This document shows positions 1 through 12,122 of a stretch of DNA of 64,000 bases, piece after piece. The DNA lies in contig PYIU01000005.1 in the NCBI GenBank assembly GCA_003415625.1, positions 2,547,001-2,611,000 of the forward strand. Direction: 5' to 3'. The stretch comes from Aquanectria penicillioides (Eukaryota; Ascomycota; Sordariomycetes; Hypocreales; Nectriaceae). The notes below the pieces were generated by a model. It was given only the letters and a program-made list of their open reading frames with translations, was not told the DNA's origin and searched no databases. How positions within the stretch are numbered: the first letter of the stretch is position 1; each line of letters opens with the position of its first letter. Both the position numbers and the translations under genes were made by a program.

Positions 1-2353
1 CTCGAGGACAGGCTGGGGGGGTGCTCCCCCCGTGGAATAGCGCTAAGAAGCCCCAACAACAAGAGTGGTGTGGAGGAAACCCACTGTAACTCCACTGAAA
101 AACTAGTGCCAAGGGGCTTCACAGAACTCCACCCAAGGCGGCAGTTCGATACCTGCTTTGCAGGTAAGGTAGGGACCGTGTTGGATCAGGTATTCAGGCC
201 TAGAGGCAGCCGGGCATCGAAGGTTTGAGCTGAGAATGGATCGATGACGATGGCTGGAGAGTGCAGCGCGTGGGATGGGCCTTTCCGCTGCTCTGGCTCT
301 CCCCTAGCTCTGCCGAAGAGGACTGATATCTGACCCAACGAGCCTCGCTTCTCCACTACAGTCTTGCGATTCTTGAGTTTGTGCGGTTCGTGCGAGCGGG
401 ATGACGTTGGTGCCAACAGATTGGAGGCGATCTAGGAGGGTGGCAAAACCTTTTAGCGTTTGAGGGGCTTCGCGAAGGGAGGGGAGGGAAGAATATTGTT
501 AGCCGGTCTGGAGCGACTACAGAAGCAGACGGTGATGTCAACAAGAAAGGTGTCGAGAGGGAATTGGCAGTATTGACATAGCGATGATGGATGGAGAGCA
601 GTGGAGAGCAGAGAGTGACGACGGACGAGGAGGAATGAAGGAATGAATGAGCGTCGGCATCCGCCACCTGCAAAAAATAAAACAAGCCAACGCCGTACCT
701 AGATGCGCCCAAAAATCAGGAAGTCGTTCGTCCACGTACCCGTCTGTCGCGGCACAACAGGGCAACCTGCCAAGCACTTACACCGAATGGGCTCATACCC
801 AAGTGTCCCCATCCACCAGCACGATACCTGCAGGTACATGGCTGTGATCTTGGAGCTCTCCCTATTCTCAGCTTTCCCTCGGCCATCAATGCCATCGCTG
901 GATGGTTCAGACGGCCCGTTTTGGCGACAATGACGCAGTGTCTATCAAAGCGGCGGTTTCTGGCCACTAACCAAGCTGCGCCCGCCTTGGAGGCGTATGC
1001 CTACAGGTAGATTTGTCCCAAGTGCCCCGAGACAGAGCGGCCTATCCGTAAGTTCCACAAAGTACCCCTTCCCAGCCCCCACCGGAGGCACCCAAATTCC
1101 AACCGATGACGTCGATGAACGCCACCCACATGCATCTCCAAGGCCCACCCTCCGCCTCTCACATCCGCCCTGTTGCTGGCTCTCGATGCCTTCAAATTTT
1201 GTTGCCCGCATGCCCTGTTCATGTCGATCATCATCCCATGGATTTTCTGTTCGGCCATGATTTTCCCCACGAGTGTCTCACAATTCCAAGACCGATTTCT
1301 TCTATATATTTGTAGCAAGATGATATTTTTAAAAAAAAAAAAAAAATAGTCTGGTCTAGTGAATATCTGGATTTATCAAGGAAAAAAAAAAAAAAAGATT
1401 CCATGCCCTTACGCACCCCAGCGGCCCCGTGTCGTCGATACTTAGAGCCTTGGTGTTGCTGAATCTAGATCAGCGCTGAGTGGAGTTATTGATTGGATTT
1501 GGGTTTTCAATATTGTGTCTTCCAATGTTGGCGCCTCCTCATCTGTCCATGGATATGTCGTCCCCAATTCAAACCAGGCACTGTTGAATCTTACACTGCA
1601 ACCTGCTTTCGTCGGTTATAAGTTTTTTTTTACCCCTATGATTTAGCGCTAGGAGCAGATTCTAACCACTTTTTGCTGTGGATTCTCTCATCTCTTGACT
1701 TTCTTGAAAATGCCAAACAACTATCTGAGTGTCATGACTTATTCATTTCCAAGACGAGTCATAGATGCGACAAAAGCCCCCCTCAGTCAAATCGATGCCT
1801 CCCACATGAATAATTATTGCTTTGATGCACAGGGCCCACCCGCGAATAGAAAACTGCAGAATGACCTTGAACTATGTACTGGTTTTATACCAAAAACTTG
1901 ATGCCCCATGCATTCCAGTTTTACACATCGTCCCTGTCTATGTAAAGCTATCGCCATAGGCTGCGAAACACGATATGTATTTCCCCACGTCCTTCCCTTC
2001 CTCTCATATGAGATTGATGCACGACTACTTATCCTACGCTCGTGTTGTCTGTAAGACGTGGTACTCGGTCTGCTTGCAATCTTCCAAACGACCATTAACG
2101 CCTGCCCAATGCTCTGTGCCCAACGAGAGCTCCACAACGCCGTCGTGAAACCACAAGTCCCTAGCGTCATGACAATCGTGCGAAACACTATATGCGGATC
2201 CTGTCGCTTGTCGGTTTCTTCTTCCTAACAAAGTTGTCTGTTTCCCTTATCCGTTCTGCCACTTCTTTGATCTCTTCATTTTCAGATTCTTGTAATGATC
2301 ATGCCTTGGTGACTGCCGGTCCTCGGGACTTGCTCCGTCTCGTCCGAAATCGA
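1..2353. other. Gene-free left edge of window
   Basis: I see no convincing coding region here. Open frames are short, overlap on both strands and have no recognisable family. Positions 15-31 can form a small G7/C6 hairpin. Two A-runs of about 15-16 bases lie near 1331 and 1381. The right part is the 3' flank of the leftward Ldb17-like gene and probably holds its untranslated tail. Confidence 0.5.
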
Positions 2354-3981
2354 TTATTTAGCTGGTTCTGCTGGAGGAAGTTCGGCCGTCTTCATCCTTC
2401 CGATCCGTCGCGGTGGTGGTGCCTTGGGTGGGACCTTTTTCGTTACTCCATTCAGGTGCAATTTGGGTGCTTGCGCAAAGGGTACTCCGTGACGATGTTT
2501 AGGGACTGCTGGAAGGGGCTTTTTGGTCCGCATAGCCATAGTGATGCCTTCATCTGGAGCGCCAGTCTCATCACAATCTGCAATCCCTTCTCCCGCCCTG
2601 CTGGGAGTTTGTACTCCGGGCTTTTCCATCACCACCGCTACGTCTCCCACGCTTATGCTACTAGAACTTTGAGAATGAGACAGGCTAATACCAAGGAACT
2701 TGCGGGCTACTTCAGCCTCGCCAGCCCTGGGGCTTTGATCTGGTTCCTCTACCCATTTTACTTTAGCTACCCGTTCCACTAGACGCAATGTGGTCTCATC
2801 GGCGGGGGCAAAGTGTGCATTATGAGACCCTCGTAGGATGTTTAGCACTCGAAGTATCTCATCTTGTTTGTAGTGTGGCGGTTGGTTCAGCTGAGTGTGT
2901 GCAAGTAACGGGTACAGCACACGGAGGTAGGTGTGCCTGAGAGACATCTTTTCGTCAGGTAGGTCCATCAGGTTCCTGATGATGACATCCAAAAGGACTC
3001 TCAGGTCATTTGTATAGAAATATTCGTATGTGGCCCTATTGGTGAAGAGCAGATATAGCAGCTTAAGAATGAGTAGCTGCAGAGATGTCTCCGTCTCCCT
3101 GTTCAGCAGCAGAATGATATTTTCCCCAAATGTCCGGAACGATGGCCCATGAAGACTAAGGCACTTGACGATCCTGTTCGTCAGGGGCGAGGTAGGGGAG
3201 GAAGGGTCGGCGGCAGAGTCAGTCGACGCGAGCATATACTGCTCGTTCAAAACCAGCTATCCAACCCGTCAGCGTCAACGGCACGCTCATATAGTCAACA
3301 AATCCAAATACTCACCAAGACTCGAATTGTCGGATAGTGATATGGGTCGTGCACATCGTCGGATACCTCCTCGATGAGACGAAATAGATAATGGACAAAT
3401 TCATCCTTCACTTGCACGAGGTCATCTACACGTAGCCGTTCCACACGCGACATCTCGTACATGAGGTGCAAAAGATGGCGATGCAACCGTGGATCAATAT
3501 GCTGGCGTTCATGGATGAGCTCTAGAAGCCGGGGGAAACATGCCTCGCTGATCATGCGGGGAAACGTGGTGTCATCCTGGCAACCGTCAAGCAGCAGGAA
3601 GCAGATAATGGCGTGCAGCGGGCCCAGGTCGTCTTCTTGGAGCAGGCTGTATATAATCTGAGTCCGAATATATTCCTTGTTGGAGCGAAAGAGGTCACTG
3701 GTGATGAGCACATGGGCGCATGCTGCAACGTCGTCTGGGTTGTCGCAGAAGCGATTACGGAGCTGCGTCGTCAGATCGAGCCAAGAACGGAGGGCATCGT
3801 CAATCGTCTCATGGCTGTCGCATTGGCTTGAAACACATCGGTCGAGATCTATCAGCCTGCTGCGTCAGCATCAGAGGTTCTGGTGTGTTGCGCGACATCG
3901 AGGCCGCTCGGATTACCCACCGGCCCAGAGCTGCTCCTCATCCTCAGGCGAGGAGGGGGCAGGGTCGTCGAAATCCGCCAT
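2354..3981 (-). CDS. Ldb17/Dip1/SPIN90-family actin regulator
   Basis: Three exons, read leftward: 3981-3917, 3826-3316 and 3256-2354, giving 492 residues. The start is an ATG followed by an acidic N terminus ([19 protein letters not shown]). The middle is an all-helical, leucine-rich region, with the motifs [11 protein letters not shown] and [20 protein letters not shown]. Members of this SPIN90/Ldb17/Dip1 family bind and activate Arp2/3 complex at cortical actin patches and support endocytosis (family knowledge). The last third is low-complexity and proline-rich, with [11 protein letters not shown] and KAPPPRR blocks that suit SH3-domain ligands, as in yeast Ldb17. Intron 1 uses an AAG acceptor after a CTGAT-like branch; intron 2 has GTGAGT/TAG ends and joins VL to LVLNEQYM in frame. 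It is transcribed in tandem with the PDAT gene upstream. Family assignment is firm; the exact exon 1 border is less so. Confidence 0.85.
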
Positions 3982-4786
3982 GGTGTTCAGTGGTGTGCCA
4001 GCGCAGCCACGACTGCATCGGGTCCTGAAGTGGCCTCGACAAAAGATATTGTCTAGAGATGGTCGAGGAGATGACGGGCCGGCTGACAATGTATGGCAGA
4101 GGCAGAGGTCATCTCCAACGCAGGTGTGCGAGGTTGGCGAGGTTGGTGGAGTGCAAGAGCGGGTTGCGAGTTACAAGTTGCAGGTTGCTGGTCACTTAGT
4201 GGAGCGTGGAGTGAAGTGGCGGGGTCGAGATTGTGCCGTGACTTCAAGGTTCACCCGGCGGTTTTGTGGCCTTGGCATTCCAACAGCCAGCCTCAAAGAG
4301 ACGGGGGGGGGGGGGGGGCGAGAAGGACGAAACAGAATGGCCATGGGACGAGCTGAAGCTGGAAAAAGTAGAAAAACAAAACAAAAGAAACCGCCTCTCA
4401 GCCACCTACTCTTGAGCAGACGGGCGAATACGTGTATATAATTATCCAGGTATTGGTGCTGCACTGCCACCTATTCAATGCGACGCGCGATTCGTATAAG
4501 TCGTGAGCTGAGGTCATCATCCATCCAACCATCTATTCAACCAACTAACCCACCTACATATTGGGCACTTGCAAGTATTGCGCCGAGCGTAGCATCTTCC
4601 CCGAGGAAGGTCTCCTATTCTATCTTTGTATTCATTGTATGTGAGGGTATCGTGTCATAAACCACAAATTTCCATCTTTCTTTGTTTGATACCCACTCCC
4701 AAACGCCAATTCCTTTATCCCAACAAACGTAGCTCGATCCACTCCAGCAAGTCTCCATGGAGGATATTGCTCAAATACCCCACCGC
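3982..4786. other. Intergenic spacer, LDB17 promoter / PDAT 3' side
   Basis: This spacer lies between two leftward genes and should hold the promoter of the Ldb17-like gene and the 3' untranslated region of the PDAT gene. No open frame in it resembles a protein. Its most obvious feature is a run of 16 G residues at 4303-4318. Confidence 0.5.
4303..4318. repeat. Homopolymer tract, G16
   Basis: Sixteen consecutive G (C16 on the other strand), upstream of the leftward Ldb17-like gene. The length is probably inexact in this assembly, given the single-base losses seen at C/G runs elsewhere in the window. Confidence 0.9.
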
Positions 4787-6651
4787 CTACTCGTCATATA
4801 TCTTGACCTTGGCAGCATATTCTTTGATGTTGCTAACCACGTAGTCCTTGATCGTGTCTCCTTTTCCAGCTGCTACCATGAGCAGTAACTCATTCAAGTT
4901 GGCACGCCCTAGGATATCGACATGATCTGCTGTCCGAGGTCCTCCACGCGGGTTGAACCTGTCTGGCTCATGCGGCATCTCTACAACCGTCACTTTGATT
5001 CCGGCGGGGTTGTAACGTTTCATTTGCCACCCACGATTGCACATGTATCCCGTGCTAATGAGGTTGACAGTGCCGTCACCTTCTCCCATCACAACCCCGT
5101 GATCCACCTCGCCCTCGATATAGCCTGTGTCAATCGTAATGTTGAGGCTTGTCGCGGCGGGTTGCTCCGGAGAACGGTAATAATAGGCCCGCTCGGTTGG
5201 TTTGCCGACTCCGTAGAAGCAGTAAATCTTTAGCTTTGGAGCGAGGGGCAACCTCGTCTCGAGTGGGTTGATCCACTTCTTCGGATCCTTCTCATTGGCC
5301 TCAACCTCCGCGATCGTGTGTGCCACGCCACGAGAGTAGCTGCCCTGGAGCATGTCCCGGTACCAATCTTCGGTTGTATTGAGAAGATATTCCATCGAGG
5401 ACTCAACAGTTAGGTTTCGGTCGGGAGTTGTCCAATTATCACCTGTTCGGAAATTTAGAAGCGTGCCGTATGAGAAGTTCTGTCCAGGGAGATCGTCGGG
5501 CGCCCAGTTGGAGCTGCCCCAAATAGCGTTGCCACCGATTGGGAGCATTGACGAAATCCCGGGCATCGCGCGGAAGATCTCTGCCCTCTCTTCTTTTCCG
5601 AGGAATTTCTCGAGTCCATATATGGCAAATGGATTCAGTTGAGCGGTATCGCGCATCTCGCCTGAAAGAAGGGCTGTCAGGTCCTTGACTGCACCTAGCA
5701 TGCAGCCACTAATGTTGATCCACGAATCGATGTATCGATCAACCCAGTCGTGACCACCACGACCCCCCTGTTCTGACTGAACCCAGTGGAGGAAGTAGTA
5801 AAGAACCTGGCTTCCCATGCTGTGTGAGGCTAGGACTGCCTTCTTTCCCGAAGTGTTGACGCCTGTTTCGATGTACGATTTGAGGCGACTAAAGTATTGG
5901 TCTCTAACCTCCAAGTTGGCATAAGACAGCCGCCAGTCATAAGCAGCCGTGAAAGAGTTGGTGGGTCGTAGCCAATGGATGCCAAATTTTCAAAGACCTT
6001 GTTCCAAATCCAGTATCCTGTGACAAAAAAATCAGTGGCATCGAATCCTTGAGCTGCCCTGAGCTTGACGTTGGGAGGATCGAGGCCGGTCCGCTTGTCT
6101 AGCATTATATGCTTCTTCCAGACTTCTTTGTCCATGACCAATGCCCTCATCATAGTCCAACTTCCCCATAGTCGCTTCCTGAAGTAGGCTCGGGAAATGT
6201 TGGCAGTTCCCCACGACTCGAGACCAGTCGAAATGACTCCAGGAATCATGATCATGGGGTGATTGGCCTCGAGACCGTCCATGCGGGCCTTTGTTCCGAC
6301 GGAGAAGGACTCGTATGCATCAGCAAATTCGCGTTCGCCTTGAATTAGATCACGCATATCCTTGACGAGGCCGGCTGGTAGGACCTCGAGAAGACTGTCG
6401 ACGGAGAGGTCGGTGAACTCGGGGAGTTCAATGAGATCGTTGCTAGAGGCAAAGAAGCCGGCAGCTATGATGCCAAAGAGACTTCCGAGAAAGAAAATAA
6501 AGGTATTCCGGCGTTTCCGGGTCTTGTGAGGGAGTTCGACGACATGGACGTGGGTGGTAGGTTGTGCGGCTGGGCTGTCGTCTCGTGAGGACTCGTCAGA
6601 ATCGACAACCTTGGTCTCAGGGACATTGCGGCGTCGCAGCGTGGTCGCCAT
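4787..6651 (-). CDS. LRO1: Phospholipid:diacylglycerol acyltransferase (PDAT), frame broken once
   Basis: Makes triacylglycerol by moving an acyl group from a phospholipid to diacylglycerol; the yeast homologue is Lro1, an ER/nuclear-envelope type II membrane protein of the LCAT-like family. The N terminus is cytosolic and basic (RKRR near residue 45), followed by one membrane segment at about 49-67. The lumenal domain begins with HPMIMIPGVISTGLESW. The nucleophile elbow ASHSMGS places Ser near 278; GEGDGTVNL gives Asp near 526; TADHVDILG gives His near 577. There is no intron. The frame changes at + strand 5963-5965: the first part (6651 to about 5965) runs into another frame exactly where the conserved sequence continues as TNSFTAAYDWRLSYANLEVRD. 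One extra base in this C run (coding strand) would give 621 residues, the usual fungal length. I read this as a sequence error or a recent lesion, not a pseudogene, since no other damage is visible. Confidence 0.9.
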
Positions 6652-8001
6652 GGCTTTGGATTGGAAGAGCGGGCCTCAAGGGGCGCGCTGTCGGAGAGTG
6701 AAAGGCGATGGTTGATATGGAGTTGGGAGCGGAGAAAGGACTGAGTTGAGACAACTGCAGTCAGTGGAAATAAGATGAGATTGGAGGGAGCTGGTGGGAT
6801 AGGAGCAAAGGTGGTGAGCTGTAGCTAGGACCACCTATGACGCTGAGCGCGCGAATTAAAACGGGTCCTTTGACAAAAATGTGGGTAGCGTCGTCCTTGG
6901 AAAGCGATCTATTTAGCGCGATCTGCGGGAGTTAAGGACATGCGCATCAATGGGCAGTCGGACTTTCGGGGTCCATGGTTCGGGCCGGGCGGTAGAATAG
7001 TAGATGCTTAGACCATTATGTCGCCTTGAGGTTGGGATAACTGCTGGCCGTCGCCAGGCCCCGAAAGCGCCGAAAGTCAATGGGAGTGGTGGCATGAGGT
7101 TATGATTCGCAGCAATCTAAACCGTTTTGCCTCTGCCATGCAACCGACGACATGCCGCGCGTACCTAGTAGGCAGGTACATTGCTTGACGTCAAAGAGCA
7201 CATCCATCGTCTCTGCTCTCACTCTGTGATAGTCAACTGGCATTTCTAGTCACCAGGCCAGGGTTTTTAGGGGAGAGGGCTCCGTCAATGCCGTTGTCGG
7301 GCTGTCACATGCCCAGCCAGAACCAGAGGTCGAGGCTCCCTGTCCGCCGACTGTATTCCAAGGCGGCGCCACAGCGCCAGACCAGCACGCACCGCAGCAC
7401 CGCAGCACCGCAGCACCACAGCGGCATTAGGCATTAGGCACCCATCCCCCTCCATGAGTCAATCCACTGCTGAAGCTTCTCACCCATTCATTGGGCTCAT
7501 GAGCTCTGCCAACTCTGCCGGTGCCCCCACTCACTGGAATCGCTCTGCTGACCCCGCCTTGCCCGCTGAGAGTCTTGCCCATCTGCCCAAGGCCGGCTGG
7601 CTGGAGCTCAATGCCACCCACCACCACCACCACCCGGCGACCAGTCCGGAGCCAAGTTGGCTGCATGCGTGCCGGCCATTTGTATGAATCGCCACCACGG
7701 GTATCAGTCATACCGTTGCAAGCAACAATGAGCTCCTTCGAAATAAAATCAATGCCTTTCTGAACTTCTTTCCCTTCCCCTTTACACCAGCTATATCCAG
7801 CTTTGCCCCGCCCTTGCCTATGGTGTTTTGTTTTGTCTCACTGCAAAGAGCATAAGAGGCTTCGAGCGACCTACTCGATCTGGCCATCGGAGATCCACTT
7901 CAGCCCCAACCTCGAAAAGAACAACACCGCCGACTATTCAAAAGCCCTCCATCGTGCCTAGTCCTGTCAAACCTCAGCTCTGACGAACTCCAAACTGAAC
8001 A
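6652..8001. other. Divergent intergenic region PDAT/NAA30
   Basis: Spacer between a leftward and a rightward gene, so it carries both promoters. It contains short near-tandem CAGCACCG units at about 7385-7420 and a CACCAC stretch at 7616-7635. I find no supportable gene in it. Confidence 0.5.
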
Positions 8002-8636
8002 ATGGACCTCGTAAAACATGACACCTTGCCCGGGGAGTTGCGCTACGTCCAATATGAGCACTCCCTCGAAGCGCAGTACCTCCCCGCCATTCGCGCCCTC
8101 ATCTCCAAAGATCTCAGCGAGCCATACAGCATCTATGTCTATCGCTACTTTCTATGCCAATGGGCACACCTCTGCTTCATGGTTCGTCCCTCATATGAAT
8201 CTGCACTCTCTCACCCGGCATCCGGCATCCAGCTCACGCTCAGCCCGCCCTGTAGGCCCTGAACCCCGCCGACGCCTCCCTAATTGGCGTCATCATCTGC
8301 AAGCTGGAAGTCCATGCATCGCACTCCAATCCTACTCGACGAGGTTACATCGCCATGCTGGCCGTGAAGTCTTCGTTTAGAGGTAACGGCATTGCTACCG
8401 CTCTCGTTAAGAAAGCCATCGATGCCATGACCAAGCGTAACGCCGACGAGATTGTTCTGGAGACGGAGGAAACCAATATCCCTGCTATGCGGCTGTACGA
8501 GCGCCTTGGCTTCCTCCGCTCCAAAAAGCTGCACCGTTACTACCTCAATGGAAACAGTGCATATCGACTAGTTTTGCCCCTCAGGGTCGTTGATCTTGAA
8601 GCCGAACCGGGCGTGTTTGACGGGCAAGTGATATAG
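8002..8636 (+). CDS. NAA30: N-alpha-acetyltransferase, NatC catalytic subunit
   Basis: Two exons, 8002-8181 and 8256-8636, give 186 residues. The intron runs from GTTCGT to TGTAG and joins CFM to ALNPADASLIGV in phase 0. The protein is a compact GNAT fold. RRGYIAMLAVKSSFRGNGIA (about 88-107) holds the acetyl-CoA-binding R-G-x-G-x-A loop; DEIVLETEETNIPAMRLYERLGF is the C-terminal GNAT motif with the typical NxxAxxLYexxGF pattern. These match Mak3/Naa30, which acetylates the N termini of proteins beginning Met-Leu, Met-Ile, Met-Phe or similar, as part of NatC at the ribosome (family knowledge). The short length and the N-terminal LRYVQYEHSLEAQYLPAIRALI fit Naa30 better than Naa50 or Rim1. The donor GTTCGT is weaker than usual, but nothing else keeps the frame. 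Confidence 0.9.
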
Positions 8637-9143
8637 TTTCACCAATGCGGGGTTTTTTTTTCTCATTTTCGAGGCTCAACATGAGCGGTTTTGAAGCGGG
8701 TGAAATTATGATATGTACGGTTTGTCTTTGGGCCTTGTCTAGGTTTTAACGACTGATATCATGAAATTCACAAGCGGGGAGCATCGCGGACGGCGTCGTA
8801 GACAGCAACGGGTTGAACGCAGGGCATGTACAATTCTGCTGTTGGTGTTTGGGCGTTTGTTTCATACTGCATTCTGAAGGATCATCTATTCACCGCGCGT
8901 TATGCTATGCGGGTCTTCTCATCACATCTGTTTATTATTTCGATACGCATTTGCAAATTGAGAAGCCATGCCATATTTCCTCATATCGCTTCTAGCAACA
9001 TGTAAATTACTAAACTGTCTCCATCAGCGGACTTTGCAAATCTCGCCCAACCTCTGTCGTTAGGTGTTCCCTTGAATGGTACGTTGGTCTCCTTCATAAC
9101 CAACTCACAAATATGCCAGACCAATGACTTCTCATAACAGCCT
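8637..9143. other. Convergent spacer NAA30/DUF1917
   Basis: Shared 3' flank of two convergent genes. It is AT-richer than the neighbouring exons and should hold both polyadenylation regions. No coding signal is seen. Confidence 0.5.
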
Positions 9144-10184
9144 CTAAAATAGATCGCTGGAATTGTAAATAGAGGCCTTCAGGCCCCAGGGATTACCCGA
9201 GGCTATCCCTAGATACGTGAACACGTCTGCAAAGGTCAGTCACCATCTCATCCATGAATGAACCCACTCACCTGGCTTGTAATAAATAGGTCTCCCTCGT
9301 GTCTCGACTAATCTGAGCTCTCGCAGTCTCTGAAGGACACGCCTGACATCGGCCTTGTCCTTAAAGTCGGTTGTATACACGCAAATCAGGCGATCCCTTC
9401 GAGGATCCTCGTCAACGGGCCGTGGAGCGACCTTAGCAGCAATCCCGAGTTCATTATTCGCTGTGGCTTTGGCCACTATCTCCCAAACGTCGTTAACCTC
9501 AGTTGGGGTGCAGAAGAGCATCCACTGTCATTCTTAGTTCCCAGTCACATGCTGTCACAAGACTTCATACCTTGCCCGCTCGTACCTTTCCGGCATGAGC
9601 AAGGTCCAATATATCTGTTGCGGCCGTCTTTCTCTCCTTGTTCATTTCTCGCTCTTGCATGATTGATATTTTCTGGACTCTCTTTAGACCCTCTGCAAAC
9701 CTACTCACAAGCTCCAGTCGTTCCATTCCACCCTCAATGACAAGCTTGGTGCGACTACCCTCTTCTTCTGGACCCTCGTCTTCATTCCCCTTGCTGGTCT
9801 GACTCTCTGCAAGCGCTCGCTCTACCCGGGGAATAAAAGGATTGCAGATGAAGATCCAAGGAGTGTTCTCAGTCCGCTCAATAGTTCTTGGAGGAAGGCG
9901 ACTGAGAAATGCATCCACAGTTTCGGTAAGCTGCCAGGCATAGTGGACTCCTGCATAGGGATTGTGGAGGTGCGATGCATCGGCCGAGATGGTTTTTTGA
10001 GGCACTGGATGACCTGGGTTATTTTGACTTTCAAGGACCCAGTCATCAACTTCAAAATCGTTGACGCGACGGTTGAGTGCCAGAATGGTCTCCTCGTCTC
10101 CTGTGGGAGATTAGCTTCTGGGAACGGGACCCGATGGGACCGGAATACGGCACCATAAAAATCAGAGTCATCCGAGAGATCCAT
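9144..10184 (-). CDS. DUF1917 (Bles03-like) protein
   Basis: Four exons, read leftward: 10184-10154, 10100-9571, 9524-9272 and 9226-9144, for 298 residues. The first exon is only 31 bases (MDLSDDSDFYG) and joins DEETILALNRRVNDFEVDDW; its acceptor follows a GCTAATC branch by a few bases. Recognisable blocks are TPWIFICNPFIPRVERA, GKWMLFCTP, RLICVYTTDFKDKADV and the C-terminal YKPDVFTYLGIASGNPWGL. These mark the DUF1917 family, related to human C11orf68/Bles03, whose fold resembles the cap-binding protein eIF4E (structural knowledge of the family). The cellular role is unknown; an RNA-related one would be a guess. The three tryptophan/aromatic-rich C-terminal blocks are the most conserved part. 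All introns are below 55 bases. Confidence 0.82.
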
Positions 10185-10827
10185 GATTATCAACGTGTTG
10201 TGTGGTCCCGAAACCGGTCGTTTTGGCTAGTGCACATGTATTGCGTGGAAAGGTTCGATTCCGGAAGTCGTTGTGTCCAGGAGATCCAGCGCACTGGAGG
10301 GTCTTGCGCACCCACGGCAATTGTTATTATAGATACTAACTTGGGTGAGAGAGGTAGCCTGATTGAACCAATGTTGATGGAAATTTTGGAATTGGGTCAA
10401 ATAAGGTGCCAGGGGATGCGACGAAGCAACAAGGAGGAGGGATGTTAGGATGAGCAGAAGAAGCAAGTTCGCCTCTGCGCGACGGTGACGTATTGTGAGG
10501 CAACCAGGCTGTCCTAGCTGCAACCTCAGAATGCGGACCGAAACCAACCAGAAGTTCAATGTGGAAAAAGAAGCAACCATATCACATCCCGATACAAATT
10601 CTCGTCCCCTGTAGGTTGCTTGGCCGCGTTTCCCGGGCGTGATCCCCGGTCATTTCGCTCAAGTGCCGACCCCCGGCACACGGCAAGCCACCCGTTTGCC
10701 CCGCCGCACCACCCACTGCTTGTCAATCAATATGCCGCTGTTTGGGCTTCTCAACCAAAAAAACTTACGGCCCCCAAACTCGACATATCACAAGCGCGTG
10801 GACGGCAGCTGAACCATCAGAGGGACC
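10185..10827. other. Divergent intergenic region DUF1917/DPH7
   Basis: This 0.64-kb spacer must serve both divergent genes. A leftward open frame at about 10227-10580 encodes a leucine-rich stretch, but it has no conserved features and lies in the expected 5' leader of the DUF1917 gene, so it is not annotated. Confidence 0.45.
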
Positions 10828-12122
10828 ATGGCCACTTCTAATACCGTCCAGTCCAAAGTTTCCTTGATCCTGGACCTTCCACCGAGCTGTATTCAGTTTT
10901 GCCCCGCCCACCCAGAATTCTTCGTCGTGGGCACATACAATCTTCAACAAGACGAGACAGCTGAACAATCGGACATTAGCGAGGGAAATGAAGATGCTGT
11001 TTCGGCTGCTAAGTCGCCACAAAATCGGAATGGTAGCCTAATCGTCTTCAAAATTGAAGGGACCGAATTGTAAGTTGCCCGTGTATAGCTGGCTTCTTTG
11101 TTTAAGCCTAGGACGACCAGCTCATGGGTTGCCATCTTCAACTTGATAGAACCCTTGTCCAAACAGTTTCGCAGCCTTCAGCCATCCTGGACCTCCGATT
11201 TCATTCCGTGATAGATCGGCAACAAATACTTGCTGTAGTATCGAGCACAGGGACGCTGGCAGTATTTGAGCTCAACCCGAAAATCGACGCTTCCGCACCG
11301 CTACGGCACATAGCTACAAGCAGATGCGATGATATCGAAGAAGACGTCCTCTTCTTGCAATGCAATTGGCACCCTGTGGTCCCAAATGCGATAGGGGTCA
11401 CAACATCTACGGGAGCTGCGAGATTCATACGTTTGGATGTCAATTATCGCATTATCGACCCTTCAATCGACCTGAATATTGCTAATTCACTGGAAGCTTG
11501 GAGCATCAACTTCGCCCCTTCTTCTCTCGATGTGAGCAAAAACAACACTCATGTGACAGCATATTGCGGTGGAGATGATTCCATGCTTCGCTACATATCC
11601 TTCAGCTTAGATAGTACTGATGAGAAATCGTCTTGCGACACTCCCTTCTCACCCATTACCATCAAGGGCCAACATGCTGCAGGGGTTACTGCAATCTTGC
11701 CGCTCTCAATCTTGACGAAAGACAAGGGAAGAATTGTGGTGACCGGGAGCTACGATGACCACTTGCGTGTGTTTATCATCCACGACCTTCACGAATCATT
11801 TGGTCTTAAGCGGGTTCAGCTTGTCCTTGAGGAAAATCTTGATGGGGGTGTTTGGCGCTTGGATCTAGTCAGTATTCACCAGAGCAACGACACGCTTCGG
11901 GTAAGGATATTGGCGTCATGTATGCATGCAGGGCCCCGACTGGTCGACTTGGAGTGTCAAGGTGAAGAGAATTGGTCTTGCAGCATCGTAGCGCGGTTCG
12001 AAGAGCATAACAGCATGAATTACGGAAGTGATTTTTTTCGGGGAAGCGTAGGCGATAGCTTGAGATGTGTGTCAACTAGCTTCTATGACAAGTTGCTCTG
12101 TGTGTGGGAATATGGGCCCTGA
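10828..12122 (+). CDS. DPH7: Diphthine methylesterase, WD40 protein
   Basis: Two exons, 10828-11069 and 11150-12122, for 404 residues; the intron (GTAAGT to GATAG) is phase 2 and makes the junction EL-TLVQTVSQ. Dph7 (yeast Rrt2) removes a methyl group from methylated diphthine on elongation factor 2, the step before amidation to diphthamide (family knowledge). The sequence shows a seven-bladed WD40-type propeller with degenerate repeats. Diagnostic blocks are CNWHPVVPNAIGVTTSTG, GHQ-like KGQHAAGVTAI, VVTGSYDDHLRVF, LDGGVWRLDL and, near the end, FEEHNSMNYGSDF followed by a final VSTSFYDKLLCVWEY blade. There is no signal peptide or membrane segment; it is expected in the cytosol. Its start is the only ATG that precedes the first blade (FCPAHPEFFVVGTY). 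Confidence 0.92.

Noticed and set aside
5955..5975. Programmed ribosomal frameshift in PDAT
   Set aside because: No known family member uses one, no slippery or stalling signal is evident, and three other genes show the same kind of C-run defect.
7616..7635. Polyhistidine-like stretch in an open frame
   Set aside because: It is a CACCAC repeat in a spacer; the flanking residues are not conserved.
10227..10580. Leftward open frame with a leucine-rich, signal-peptide-like stretch
   Set aside because: It lies in the expected leader of the DUF1917 gene, and nothing beyond hydrophobicity supports it.
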